Shown: positions 1 through 6,199, counted from the stretch's first letter. The stretch: DNA of 6,199 nucleotides from Desulfosporosinus sp. (GCA_016278585.1 JADQBO010000441.1:1-6199); one strand, 5' to 3'. The notes: a model not told the origin generated them from the sequence alone. Numbers and translations are program-made.

Positions 1-31
1 TTTCATAACGTTTTGTGCCTTGAGCGCAGCG

Positions 32-37
32 AAAGGA
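32..37 (+). promoter_or_regulatory. Ribosome binding site for the CBO0543-like gene
   Basis: AAAGGA lies 12 bases before the ATG at 50. The spacing is slightly long, but this site favours that start over the ATG at 38, which it directly abuts. Confidence 0.5.
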
Positions 38-49
38 ATGGATATATTT

Positions 50-538
50 ATGAAACGACAGACTAAACATTGGATTGTATTTACTCTTGCTTTATATACC
101 ATAATGTTCATATTAATTCCCCCAAAACGAGGACCAAAAGTTGCTCCGTTTGGATTTTATTTAGGATTTATTCAGGCGGTCATTCTGAACTATTTTACCG
201 TTAAAATCTATAAACTATGGAAATACCCCGGAGACATTTTATTAAAAGGGATACCTATCTTCACCTGTTTATGTTGGATTCCGATCGCCAATATATTTGC
301 CTACTTTTTTCCATATCGTAAAAATTTCGTTTTTAAAACTGGATACATACTTTTGTTTGCTACAGGAACAACCATTATACAATTTATTCATGGTTTTATA
401 GGCATGTGGGAAAGTATGAAATGGAGAACCCTGTATACCTTCCCCCTTGCAATCTTTACCCATACTATAATGACGTTATTTCTACCATTATTTAACTTAA
501 AGAATATTCGAAAGAACCATGATTTTCTGAGTAAATAA
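50..538 (+). CDS. CBO0543-like small integral membrane protein
   Basis: A 162-residue, very hydrophobic protein with about five predicted membrane segments, at roughly residues 8-25, 33-52, 66-88, 97-120 and 128-149. The loops are short and basic (KRGPK, YRKNF) and the tail is basic (NLKNIRKNHDF). The layout and the early ILIPPKR turn resemble the CBO0543 family of uncharacterised Clostridia/Bacilli membrane proteins. This is recognition by eye, and no function is known for the family. I chose the ATG at 50 because AAAGGA (32-37) lies 12 bases upstream. The in-frame ATG at 38 and TTG at 20 have no usable ribosome binding site. Only 49 bases precede the gene, so its promoter cannot be judged. 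It converges on the DUF1285-like gene and is not part of the defence operon. Confidence 0.75.
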   Translation: MKRQTKHWIVFTLALYTIMFILIPPKRGPKVAPFGFYLGFIQAVILNYFTVKIYKLWKYPGDILLKGIPIFTCLCWIPIANIFAYFFPYRKNFVFKTGYILLFATGTTIIQFIHGFIGMWESMKWRTLYTFPLAIFTHTIMTLFLPLFNLKNIRKNHDFLSK

Positions 539-555
539 TCCCTTATTAGGGGTTA
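536..555. terminator. Possible hairpin terminator between converging genes
   Basis: TAATCCC (536-542) can pair with GGGGTTA (549-555) across a six-base TTATTA loop. The stem is seven pairs including one T-G wobble. It overlaps the TAA stop of the plus-strand gene and lies 15 bases beyond the end of the minus-strand gene. There is no strong T-run on either side; read on the minus strand it is followed by the short TTTAC. It may serve both converging genes, but as an intrinsic terminator it is weak. Confidence 0.35.
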
Positions 556-569
556 CGTTGTCGTGAATA

Positions 570-1013
570 TTATACTATCTCTTCAACGAGCCATTCGTTA
601 TCGCCGCATATGATAAAATAACCATCATCCCCCTCGATCAGGTTTTTACATAACTCAGAATAGGAGGGACGAGACAGTTTCGTATCCCGCTGCCAGATCA
701 AAGAGATGTAGGGGATATTGTTTTTCACGATAATATTACCCTGGGGCAGGGAGAATTTCCGGCCATCATAAAGCTGTATCATAACCCGACTACCCTGTTC
801 GGTTACCGATACCGATTGCACGAAAAAAGGAGTATCCTCCACCCTCACAGGGTACAATTGATTCTGTAAATCTATATGATATTTATCATGACCATCTTTT
901 TTTAGATGGGTAGCAAATAACTTAATAATTTCTTTATTAATCATAAGTACGCCATCAGAGTACCATAGTCCATCCTTATCAATAAAAAGTTCAGGGGCAC
1001 GTAAATTATTCAA
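570..1013 (-). CDS. DUF1285-like protein
   Basis: A soluble protein of 147 residues with no signal peptide or membrane segment. It matches my recollection of the DUF1285 pattern. The N-terminal PELFIDKDGLWYSDGVLMIN (residues 7-26) is followed by EIIKLFATHLKKD (28-40), the VEDTPFFVQSV block (58-68), and near the C-terminus LSRPSYSELCKNLIE (113-127). The family's role is unknown; it is shorter here than typical proteobacterial members. The start is TTG at 1013, supported by a strong GGAGG seven bases upstream. The first ATG-encoded methionine is at residue 24, inside the conserved block, so an ATG start there is unlikely. The gene stands alone and converges on the CBO0543-like gene. The family call is by eye. 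Confidence 0.75.
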   Translation of the reverse strand: MNNLRAPELFIDKDGLWYSDGVLMINKEIIKLFATHLKKDGHDKYHIDLQNQLYPVRVEDTPFFVQSVSVTEQGSRVMIQLYDGRKFSLPQGNIIVKNNIPYISLIWQRDTKLSRPSYSELCKNLIEGDDGYFIICGDNEWLVEEIV

Positions 1014-1020
1014 GATGTTT

Positions 1021-1027
1021 CCTCCAC
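1021..1027 (-). promoter_or_regulatory. Strong ribosome binding site ahead of a TTG start
   Basis: Read on the minus strand this is GTGGAGG, with the GGAGG core ending seven bases before the TTG at 1013. It is the best Shine-Dalgarno site in the window and decides the non-ATG start of the DUF1285-like gene. Confidence 0.8.
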
Positions 1028-1092
1028 TTCTTTTATTTATTACCCTCGCAATCGCCTGGCTGGTTAAGATACCTCTGCCGCGTCCGTATCGA

Positions 1093-1115
1093 AGGAGTAA
1101 TCCAACTCCTGTTGG
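1093..1115. repeat. Two overlapping short inverted repeats
   Basis: AGGAGT (1093-1098) and ACTCCT (1105-1110) form a perfect six-base inverted repeat around AATCCA. CCAAC (1102-1106) and GTTGG (1111-1115) form a second five-base stem with a four-base loop. The two stems share bases and exclude each other. Both are short and fall within a possible remnant reading frame, so chance is a fair explanation. Confidence 0.25.
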
Positions 1116-1225
1116 GTTTCAATCAAGATCTTGAAAAGGTCACGCATCAAGTCTTACTGCATTTTGCAACACAAGGCAGCATGTCGGGAATGCGCTGCTA
1201 CTATGTGATCTCCCCTATGATCCGT

Positions 1226-1507
1226 TTATGAAATAATCAGTAATAAACACGCATGTGAAACAAATCCAATCAAAGAGGTTACTATCATCGTTTTTTGTTT
1301 CGTCTTAATGAAATAAAGTAATATCGCTAGGAATATTGCTACAAAGAAGAAATCTAAAAATATCTGCATACTTGACTTAATTCCAACGAATGCTATCGAG
1401 ATAAAACTAAGTATATTGCTCAAGAGAATTAGTCCTAATATTAATGCTTTGTAAACAGTTAATAACGAGGTAAAGATAATAATAGAAAGATTGACCGCCT
1501 TCTTCAA
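1226..1507 (-). CDS. Small membrane protein of unknown function
   Basis: A 93-residue hydrophobic protein that I do not recognise. The N-terminus MKKAVNLSIIIFTSLL is followed by a long hydrophobic region that could form one or two membrane passes (about residues 7-42). Further segments are likely at about 49-67 and 74-92, with a basic KTKQK turn (residues 68-72) between them. Either three or four membrane passes are possible. The start is TTG at 1507, with AGAGAGG ten bases upstream. No ATG lies in frame nearby. It follows the broken region downstream of jetD on the same strand but is separated from it by about 210 bases, so cotranscription is uncertain. Base composition is clearly more AT-rich than the Wadjet genes, so a separate origin is likely. 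Confidence 0.6.
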   Translation of the reverse strand: MKKAVNLSIIIFTSLLTVYKALILGLILLSNILSFISIAFVGIKSSMQIFLDFFFVAIFLAILLYFIKTKQKTMIVTSLIGFVSHACLLLIIS

Positions 1508-1517
1508 AACAATCCAT

Positions 1518-1524
1518 CCTCTCT
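1518..1524 (-). promoter_or_regulatory. Ribosome binding site for the 93-residue membrane protein
   Basis: Reads AGAGAGG on the minus strand, ten bases before the TTG at 1507. It supports that start, although the spacing is a little long. Confidence 0.5.
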
Positions 1525-1535
1525 TTTAAATTAAT

Positions 1536-1566
1536 GTATTATTGCACATTACCTAAGAGTGCCCAA
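1536..1566 (-). promoter_or_regulatory. Weak candidate promoter before the 93-residue gene
   Basis: On the minus strand TTGGGC (1561-1566) and TAATAC (1536-1541) resemble -35 and -10 boxes, but the 19-base spacer is longer than the usual 17. The same stretch carries an imperfect inverted repeat (TTGGGCAC against GTGCAA) that could be an operator or chance. It is the only promoter-like pair I saw for this gene. Confidence 0.2.
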
Positions 1567-1575
1567 TAGTTATCA

Positions 1576-1716
1576 CTAACCCCTACTCCCCGTATGGACG
1601 AGCGACCTTGCGTATTCACTTTCTTCTTGATCAATAGATACGTTTATCTCCAAAGGTGCCTGAACCGTTATTGAGTTGTCTGGCTCTACCTCAATCCCAA
1701 GGGACTTTTGGTCTAT
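1576..1716 (-). pseudogene. Decayed fragment of a YgjP/DUF45-like metallopeptidase
   Basis: A 46-codon frame with no start codon, bounded upstream by a TAA at 1717-1719 and ended by TAG at 1576-1578. Its first part, SLGIEVEPDNSITVQAP, closely follows the N-terminal pattern of the YgjP-like (DUF45/M48-related) zinc metallopeptidases, where a basic RKT/RKS stretch leads into an IEV-PDG-V-V-AP strand pair. After about residue 32 the resemblance fades. The catalytic HExxH part of such a protein is absent, so only a piece of the N-terminus remains. It begins four bases after the jetD stop. YgjP-like genes often sit in restriction and defence loci, which fits. The family call rests on a short motif. 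Confidence 0.4.
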
Positions 1717-1720
1717 TTAG

Positions 1721-2551
1721 TTAATAATCTTTAATATCTCTCCACAGCCCACTAAGAATCCCTTCTTGATATCCTGCTCGTCCGGTTCTCAGAATTTCCT
1801 CTTTTAAGGGTACTAGTTCTGAAGAAATCACTCGGTCCAGCTGCTTCAGCCGCTGAGGACTTATCACCTGCTCCGAGTGAGCAAGTTGATAATCATCAAG
1901 GGTATAATGCCAAGGTCTGGCCTGATTGGAATAACGTAATAAGAGCCGTTCCATCATTAATAGTCCTTCCGGATCAAAGTCACCTGAGTAATAAAGGATG
2001 GCACCGCCCGCGACTAATTTGTCCAGCAACAGCAAACTGGCCAGTTTGAATTGTCCGTGAGTACAAATGAGGGGCGGGTTTGGGCTTATTCCTCGTCCTT
2101 TTTCTTCACAGTATTCACGAAAGCGATCCAAAAGCGCTGAAAAGACCCCCGAATTCTCGACCACGAAAACCACTCTAGCAGATTCATTGGAGCATGGTGT
2201 CCCGCTGCTCGGGCGATGCAGATGAGGACGCGGAACATCATTATTCTTACAGTTCTCTAAACTCTTGCCCCTCTCTATCCTTAGAAGTCCGGAGTAAGCA
2301 TTGCCTAGGCGTACCACTTCTCGTAAAGGCAGATTCAAGGTGACCTGTTGCCGGTATGCCTCGGATAAATAACTTAGCGGCACCTTCCCCTGATCCGCAG
2401 CAGTTGCCGTTATTCCAGTGCAAGTGACAAAATTCCACAGGTCATCCCGCAAAAGACCAAATGTATAATAGAGTTCTGTCAATTCCTCTGTCCCGCTTAA
2501 GGTGAGTATTAACGGCTTACGCTCTTGTACCTCGCTGTCTAAAATTTTCAA
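1721..2551 (-). CDS. jetD: Wadjet JetD (TIGR02679/DUF2399), C-terminal Toprim half
   Basis: The 276-residue downstream part of a frameshifted JetD-type nuclease subunit. It carries the DUF2399 Toprim-like core: the glutamate in VVFVVENSGVF (E132), then ICTHGQFKLASLLLL, then the acidic motif YYSGDFDPEG (D191, D193, E195), which should bind the catalytic metal. The C-terminus, GRAGYQEGILSGLWRDI, looks complete for TIGR02679. The nominal start is TTG at 2551, overlapping the TGA of the upstream half (TTGA), without a Shine-Dalgarno site. The frame stays open above that TTG and encodes QDPHGFDSNSDTGRLFIQA, a conserved-looking stretch that belongs to the same protein, so the TTG is probably not a natural start. 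In Wadjet, JetD nicks or cleaves circular DNA that has been loaded by JetABC. Confidence 0.85.
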   Translation of the reverse strand: MKILDSEVQERKPLILTLSGTEELTELYYTFGLLRDDLWNFVTCTGITATAADQGKVPLSYLSEAYRQQVTLNLPLREVVRLGNAYSGLLRIERGKSLENCKNNDVPRPHLHRPSSGTPCSNESARVVFVVENSGVFSALLDRFREYCEEKGRGISPNPPLICTHGQFKLASLLLLDKLVAGGAILYYSGDFDPEGLLMMERLLLRYSNQARPWHYTLDDYQLAHSEQVISPQRLKQLDRVISSELVPLKEEILRTGRAGYQEGILSGLWRDIKDY

Positions 2552-3198
2552 GGCTTGAATAAAGAGACGACCCGTGTCACTGTTTGAGTCAAAGCCGTGA
2601 GGGTCTTGGTAATTCGCCGGGCAAAAATCGGCAAGCGTTCAATTGCGTTTGGGGGCTGTCGGTTCAGATCGGACAAAGCCTTAAGGACATGATCCATCGG
2701 TACTCTAAGTGATTCCGGGTGAGTCTCATAGAGCGTATGAATCGGACGGGTTCCCGGTTTCTTATCGATAATTGCTTGAAGCCAAGCCTGACAGTAGGGT
2801 TCAGAGTATTGGAATAACAAATCCTCAAAGAATTGTCTTTTCTCTCGCTCCTTAATAGCTATTCGGTCGGCCTTGGAAATCAGGGACTCCCCTTGAATTT
2901 CTTCAAGTAACCTGATAGAGGAGACGTTACTAAATTTTGTAAGTTCTAAGGCCTTGGCAAACCGTTCCAAGGAGATTGTGATGGATTTTTGGCGGGAAAA
3001 ATCTGCTCGAAAGAAACTGGAAAAGGCATCCCGTTCCTCTTCTTTGGGAGATGTCAGGGTCACTGACCCACCCCAGCGCCCCAAGCTCTGATATTTTTGA
3101 GCCATTGCCTTGAAAAGCCTCGCAAATCCCCTAGTCGAGGTAAAATAGGCTTTAGCTTTTTTAAGTTCGTCAGGCTGCAAAGCATCCCTTCCTTTCAT
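2548..3198 (-). CDS. jetD: Wadjet JetD (TIGR02679), N-terminal half, frameshifted
   Basis: The upstream part of JetD. The start is the ATG at 3198, forming a TGATG overlap with the jetC stop, which suggests translational coupling. An earlier in-frame ATG at 3231 would overlap jetC by 34 bases and lacks a ribosome binding site. Residues after the start (ARLFKAMAQKYQSLGRWGGS, then VTLTSPKEEERDAF) fit the TIGR02679 N-terminal domain, whose family pattern has a basic-aromatic helix, a GR-GG turn and an EER-A helix. The frame is family-like up to LPIFARRIT (about residue 197, base 2608). The last 19 residues, KTLTALTQTVTRVV and on to the TGA at 2548, are out of frame and not native. Read through the shift with the downstream half, the gene spans 1721-3198 and encodes about 492 residues. 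Confidence 0.82.
   Translation of the reverse strand: MKGRDALQPDELKKAKAYFTSTRGFARLFKAMAQKYQSLGRWGGSVTLTSPKEEERDAFSSFFRADFSRQKSITISLERFAKALELTKFSNVSSIRLLEEIQGESLISKADRIAIKEREKRQFFEDLLFQYSEPYCQAWLQAIIDKKPGTRPIHTLYETHPESLRVPMDHVLKALSDLNRQPPNAIERLPIFARRITKTLTALTQTVTRVVSLFKP
2602..2611 (-). other. jetD: Frameshift site inside jetD
   Basis: Before this point the frame reads LPIFARRIT. One frame over, the sequence continues with QDPHGFD and then TGRLFIQALKILDSEV. Joined, RIT-QDPHGFD matches the RVT-gDPHaLD junction I recall for TIGR02679 proteins. Restoring the frame needs one added base, for example ACCAAGAC back to ACCCAAGAC, so loss of one base from a short C- or A-run is the simplest account. 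No X-XXY-YYZ slippery heptamer is present here, which argues against programmed frameshifting. The exact base cannot be fixed from this sequence alone. Confidence 0.8.
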
Positions 3199-6100
3199 CA
3201 AACGTCTAAACGTCGGACTTTCCCATCCCATTTGTACCGGATCACGGTCACGAAGGAGGCGTTTTTCGGACGAACCAGTTCTGCTATCGCCAGCTTAGCG
3301 ACCGTATCATAGTCACCCCAAAGGGCTTGAGAATTCATAATGTAGTTAAAACCCAACTTCTCCAGCAAATCAAACATGTCTCGGATATTATTTTCATCCA
3401 CTCCGGCGAAGGCTTCATCCAGGGAGATGATACGCGGCGCATCCGATCGGGCATCAGAATAGCGAGAGTAGGCAGCTGAAAAGAGCGGAATGTACATAGC
3501 CATGGCTTTTTCTCCCCCACTGAACTGATAGAAGGCTCTATCCGTTAATTCACGCCAATTCTCCCCTTCTTTTTGGTAAAACAATCGAAACTCAAACCAG
3601 TGGCGATAATCCAGCATTTCCTTAATGATCTGATGGAAACTTTCCCCGAATCCTTTTATTTCTAGCTGTTGCTTGGCCCGCTCAATTTTAGCCCGAAAAT
3701 GGTTGGTGATGCGCGACATATCCGTTTCTTTGAGAAGTCGCGGATCAGATTTCAGCAGTTCAACGAGGTCTTGGGTATCGATCTCATCCTCTTGCTCGGC
3801 GGTTCGTGGTTTCCAGCGGATACGAAAGCGGAGCCCGCTCGACGTATCCCGCTCGTCCATGAGTCGATTCATTTCCTCAACCCAGTGCTCGGCACGCTGA
3901 ATTCGCCCCCGAATAATCCGGCCAACACTATTCATAATGATTTCTTCATACAGTTCTCGATCCTTCTCATTGAGAAGCTGGCGCTGCAAGGTCATGTTTT
4001 TTCCTAACTGGGCCTGTAAATAATAGGGATTCACCCGCTTGCCATCGTACTCCAACATCAACTGCAGGCGTCTGGCCTTCTGACGAAGTTCCTCCCAGAG
4101 CTTAAGCCACAACTCGGGGCAATCTTCCGTTTGTCGGCTTAACTCATCAAGAGTTTCAAACAAGGTGTTCTGAGTCAAGCGGTATTCAACCAAATTCCCC
4201 ATTTCCTTAGTAAATGCGTCATTAATCCGTTCGCGTAAGGTTTCCCGATCCGGGGAATTCGAGTTCCTGATATCTGAAGAACGAAGAAATTCTTCGGCAC
4301 GTTGCCTAAGGTCTTCTATGTGACCTGGGTGGAGGGGGGCACTACTCAAAGTGGGGGCTTTGGCATTGGAATCGGGTTTCAACTCACCTTCTAAATCGTG
4401 GTGAAACGAAGTCTGAAGGGTTTCCTCAGCTTGGAATACCTTGGCCCAGCCCTGGTGCAGATTTTCTGCCAGCAAACAAGCTCGTTCCTGCTCTAAAATC
4501 TTCTGCGCGAAGTCCTCTCGATTCTTTGTGAGCATAGTGCTTTGCTTGATACAGGTTTCAATTTCGCCAGGAAGATCCCTGAGGCGGCGGATAACCATTT
4601 CAATGCGTTGACGAATCTCGTTAGCCCCAAGATCCTGCAGGCGCTGTTCCACCCCCTTCAATAAGTCCCTCAAGGTGAGGGCCTGGTCTTTAAGCTTGTT
4701 AATGTCTCCTCGGAGTTCGTCTACAGCCTCGGTAACATCCTCACAATGGGATAGAACGGCACTTCGTTCCCTGCGTAGGGAATGGAGCTGTTGATGCTTA
4801 GATTCCAGCATATTCAGCTCATCTTTGTAGCTTCCCATAGACTCCAGAGCCTCTTCATAAGCTAGTTCATCAAGGGGCAGAGTTAAGGTCTTACTCAGTT
4901 CTTTCACTTGAGCTTTGAGATTTCTCCAGGCATCTAAGGTTTTAAGCAGAGTTTCATTTTTGCGCTGTACATCCTTTTCCAATAGGGCCGCCTCTTTGCG
5001 AACCGTATAAAGGATATCCCAGGCCTCCTGAATGGATATTTCCCTTGGAAACCCGCGGTATTCTGCTTCCAGGGTTTCACGTCTCTGTTTCAAAGTCTGT
5101 AGATTACTTTCCAGTTCATGGACTTGTTGATTAAACACCTCACGCTCATCCTCAAGCTGCCTAATTCTCCGCAGGCGCAGTTGCAGTCGAGCTTCCTTTC
5201 CTATATATAAGGCGGATTCCTCCTGAGGAGCATGTCCTCGCAGAGCGCCAATCCTGTAAGAGCCGGCAGTGGTTAGACAGGTGCTTCCATTACCCTCGAC
5301 CCGGCCTTCTTCAACAAGGATTGTACGGAGAAGGTTATCGATGTCCTCTGCCATTACCCGGCTGCCCTCTATGGGAGTTGGATAAAGATAATCCGCCAGG
5401 GTATGAGCGAGAATCTGGGGATCTGGCTTGAGGACGCGGTCATATACCGGAGTGCTTTGCAGCACCTGCTTCTGTTCATCCGTTTTAAGGGCAAACCGTT
5501 CCGGAAGTATCAGGGCATCGAGAATCCCCATCTCCTTAAGGGCACTCTCCAGGCGTTCCCGGGTCTCCTGGGGAACGTGATCACTAAATTCCACCGCTGC
5601 GTAGAAAGGAACAAAGGGTATACTCGCAGCTTGCAAGCTTTGACGAGCTTGATTGGTCAGATCATGCCGTAACGGCTCGGGATCCTTGCGCTGCCGCCAG
5701 GCCTCAATCTCCTGAATTTTCGCCTTCACTTCGCTTTGAAGTTGGTTCTGCTGGTGACGAACTTGGAGTATCTCACTACGGATGTTATCCCGAGCCCGAT
5801 TGGCTGCATTCTCAAGGGGTTCACGCAAACTATTCGAGCTGACGGATTCCGGAAACAATCTGGCACGCTGCGCCAAGGTCTGAAGCTCAATATCTTCTAA
5901 CCGTAATTCTTGATTCGAGGGCTGCCAGGCAAATAGATTCTCTACCCATTTTGACTGCTCCTCATGAAGAACATCAGCCCACTTCTTCTCTTGATGTTGA
6001 GCCTCGTCCCAAGCTTTCTTACTCTCACCAAGCATTAGTTCGGCTTCTTGATATTTTTCTCGTGCTACTGACTCTTGGCGCAGGGCTTTGATTACCCTCT

Positions 6101-6199
6101 CCAACAAACTCCGGTAATCCCGAGCCTCCTTCTTCCAAAGAGCAAAGGAAAACATTTGATCTAAGTTCTGATTGAATTCGTAGGCCGCCACCTCATGAT
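3198..6199 (-). CDS. jetC: Wadjet JetC, SMC-like ATPase (TIGR02680 family), partial
   Basis: The C-terminal 1000 or so residues of a large SMC-like ATPase; the frame is still open at the right edge, so the true start and Walker A motif lie outside. Residue numbers count from the codon at 6191. Residues 20-165 are helical, coiled-coil-like and rich in E, K, Q and R. Residues 192-345 form the insertion typical of TIGR02680 (IPFVPFYAAVEF, LESALKEMGILDALILPE, RIGALRGH, ALYIGKEARLQLR). A long second coiled-coil region follows. The ATPase tail has the ABC signature FSGGEKAMAM (890-899), the Walker B RIISLDEAFAGVD with D925 and the catalytic E926, and a D-loop (929-932). All visible ATPase motifs are intact. 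In Wadjet this motor works with JetA and JetB to extrude DNA and detect small circles. The family length of about 1,350 residues implies that some 350 are missing. Confidence 0.9.
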   Translation of the reverse strand, partial: HEVAAYEFNQNLDQMFSFALWKKEARDYRSLLERVIKALRQESVAREKYQEAELMLGESKKAWDEAQHQEKKWADVLHEEQSKWVENLFAWQPSNQELRLEDIELQTLAQRARLFPESVSSNSLREPLENAANRARDNIRSEILQVRHQQNQLQSEVKAKIQEIEAWRQRKDPEPLRHDLTNQARQSLQAASIPFVPFYAAVEFSDHVPQETRERLESALKEMGILDALILPERFALKTDEQKQVLQSTPVYDRVLKPDPQILAHTLADYLYPTPIEGSRVMAEDIDNLLRTILVEEGRVEGNGSTCLTTAGSYRIGALRGHAPQEESALYIGKEARLQLRLRRIRQLEDEREVFNQQVHELESNLQTLKQRRETLEAEYRGFPREISIQEAWDILYTVRKEAALLEKDVQRKNETLLKTLDAWRNLKAQVKELSKTLTLPLDELAYEEALESMGSYKDELNMLESKHQQLHSLRRERSAVLSHCEDVTEAVDELRGDINKLKDQALTLRDLLKGVEQRLQDLGANEIRQRIEMVIRRLRDLPGEIETCIKQSTMLTKNREDFAQKILEQERACLLAENLHQGWAKVFQAEETLQTSFHHDLEGELKPDSNAKAPTLSSAPLHPGHIEDLRQRAEEFLRSSDIRNSNSPDRETLRERINDAFTKEMGNLVEYRLTQNTLFETLDELSRQTEDCPELWLKLWEELRQKARRLQLMLEYDGKRVNPYYLQAQLGKNMTLQRQLLNEKDRELYEEIIMNSVGRIIRGRIQRAEHWVEEMNRLMDERDTSSGLRFRIRWKPRTAEQEDEIDTQDLVELLKSDPRLLKETDMSRITNHFRAKIERAKQQLEIKGFGESFHQIIKEMLDYRHWFEFRLFYQKEGENWRELTDRAFYQFSGGEKAMAMYIPLFSAAYSRYSDARSDAPRIISLDEAFAGVDENNIRDMFDLLEKLGFNYIMNSQALWGDYDTVAKLAIAELVRPKNASFVTVIRYKWDGKVRRLDV

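Larger units (their letters stand above)
1014..1225. other. Intergenic stretch with a possible decayed gene
   Basis: A 212-base gap. On the minus strand, 1064-1147 reads as a 27-residue ATG-to-TAA frame beginning MRDLFKILIETQQ and ending in an acidic tail. It looks like a protein C-terminus, but it has no ribosome binding site and an in-frame TAA three codons above the ATG. On the plus strand, the frame ending in the TGA near 1229 is also open for about 55 codons (including GVIQLLLGFNQDLEKV), without a suitable start. I recognise neither frame. The stretch also holds short inverted repeats at 1093-1115. It could be a remnant of a larger gene or simply spacer with the leader of the DUF1285-like gene. 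Confidence 0.25.

Noticed and set aside
269..463. Open frame of 64 codons on the minus strand inside the CBO0543-like gene
   Set aside because: It is antisense to a convincing membrane protein gene and its translation has no recognisable features.
1694..1712. Short stem CCAA/TTGG and TCCC/GGGA downstream of jetD as a terminator
   Set aside because: The stems are only four or five pairs, the alternative has a two-base loop, and no T-run follows.
2247..2438. Open frame of 63 codons on the minus strand in another frame of jetD
   Set aside because: It overlaps the Toprim half in a shifted frame and has no family-like sequence; it is a shadow frame.
2598..2620. Programmed ribosomal frameshift in jetD
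   Set aside because: There is no slippery heptamer at the junction and no clear downstream stem, so a base deletion or sequencing error is simpler.
3097..3312. Plus-strand open frame across the jetC/jetD junction
   Set aside because: It is antisense to two clear genes and has low-complexity basic sequence typical of a shadow.
3669..4007. Two overlapping plus-strand open frames opposite jetC
   Set aside because: Both lie opposite the intact, motif-bearing ATPase frame, and two different frames being open at once points to composition rather than genes.
5403..5672. Plus-strand open frame of 89 codons opposite the TIGR02680 insertion
   Set aside because: The opposite strand encodes a conserved-looking domain, and the translation here resembles no family.

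Overview
The window most likely comes from a Gram-positive Clostridia-type bacterium (Bacillota). The grounds are purine-rich Shine-Dalgarno sites, TTG starts behind good ribosome binding sites, AT-rich intergenic DNA, and a CBO0543-like small membrane protein, a family I know mainly from Clostridia and Bacilli. The genus is not settled; Desulfitobacterium/Desulfosporosinus-like Peptococcaceae would fit, but that is inference.

The right half (1721-3198 and 3198-6199, minus strand) is the distal end of a Wadjet-type anti-plasmid defence operon of the type III layout. First comes a large SMC-like ATPase of the TIGR02680 family (JetC), whose N-terminal part with the Walker A motif lies beyond the right edge. 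Next, joined by a TGATG stop/start overlap, is the TIGR02679/DUF2399 Toprim-type nuclease subunit (JetD). The JetA- and JetB-like genes (TIGR02677/DUF2397 and TIGR02678/DUF2398) would be expected to the right, outside the window. In Wadjet, JetA, JetB and JetC form a condensin-like loop-extruding complex and JetD cuts small circular DNA.

jetD is broken in this sequence. One base is missing near 2607, so the N-terminal half (about 197 residues in frame) runs into a TGA at 2548-2550. The C-terminal half, with the whole Toprim core, continues one frame away. Reading across the shift gives a continuous, family-like protein of about 492 residues. The defect may be a sequencing error in a short homopolymer, a real inactivating mutation, or a split gene using the TTGA stop/start overlap at 2548-2551.

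The left part is unrelated and more AT-rich. It holds a CBO0543-like membrane protein on the plus strand (50-538), a converging DUF1285-like protein on the minus strand (570-1013), and an unrecognised 93-residue membrane protein on the minus strand (1226-1507). Between 1508 and 1720, just downstream of jetD, is what looks like a decayed fragment of a YgjP/DUF45-type metallopeptidase. The spacer 1014-1225 may hold another gene remnant. No tRNA, rRNA, CRISPR array or insertion sequence was seen.
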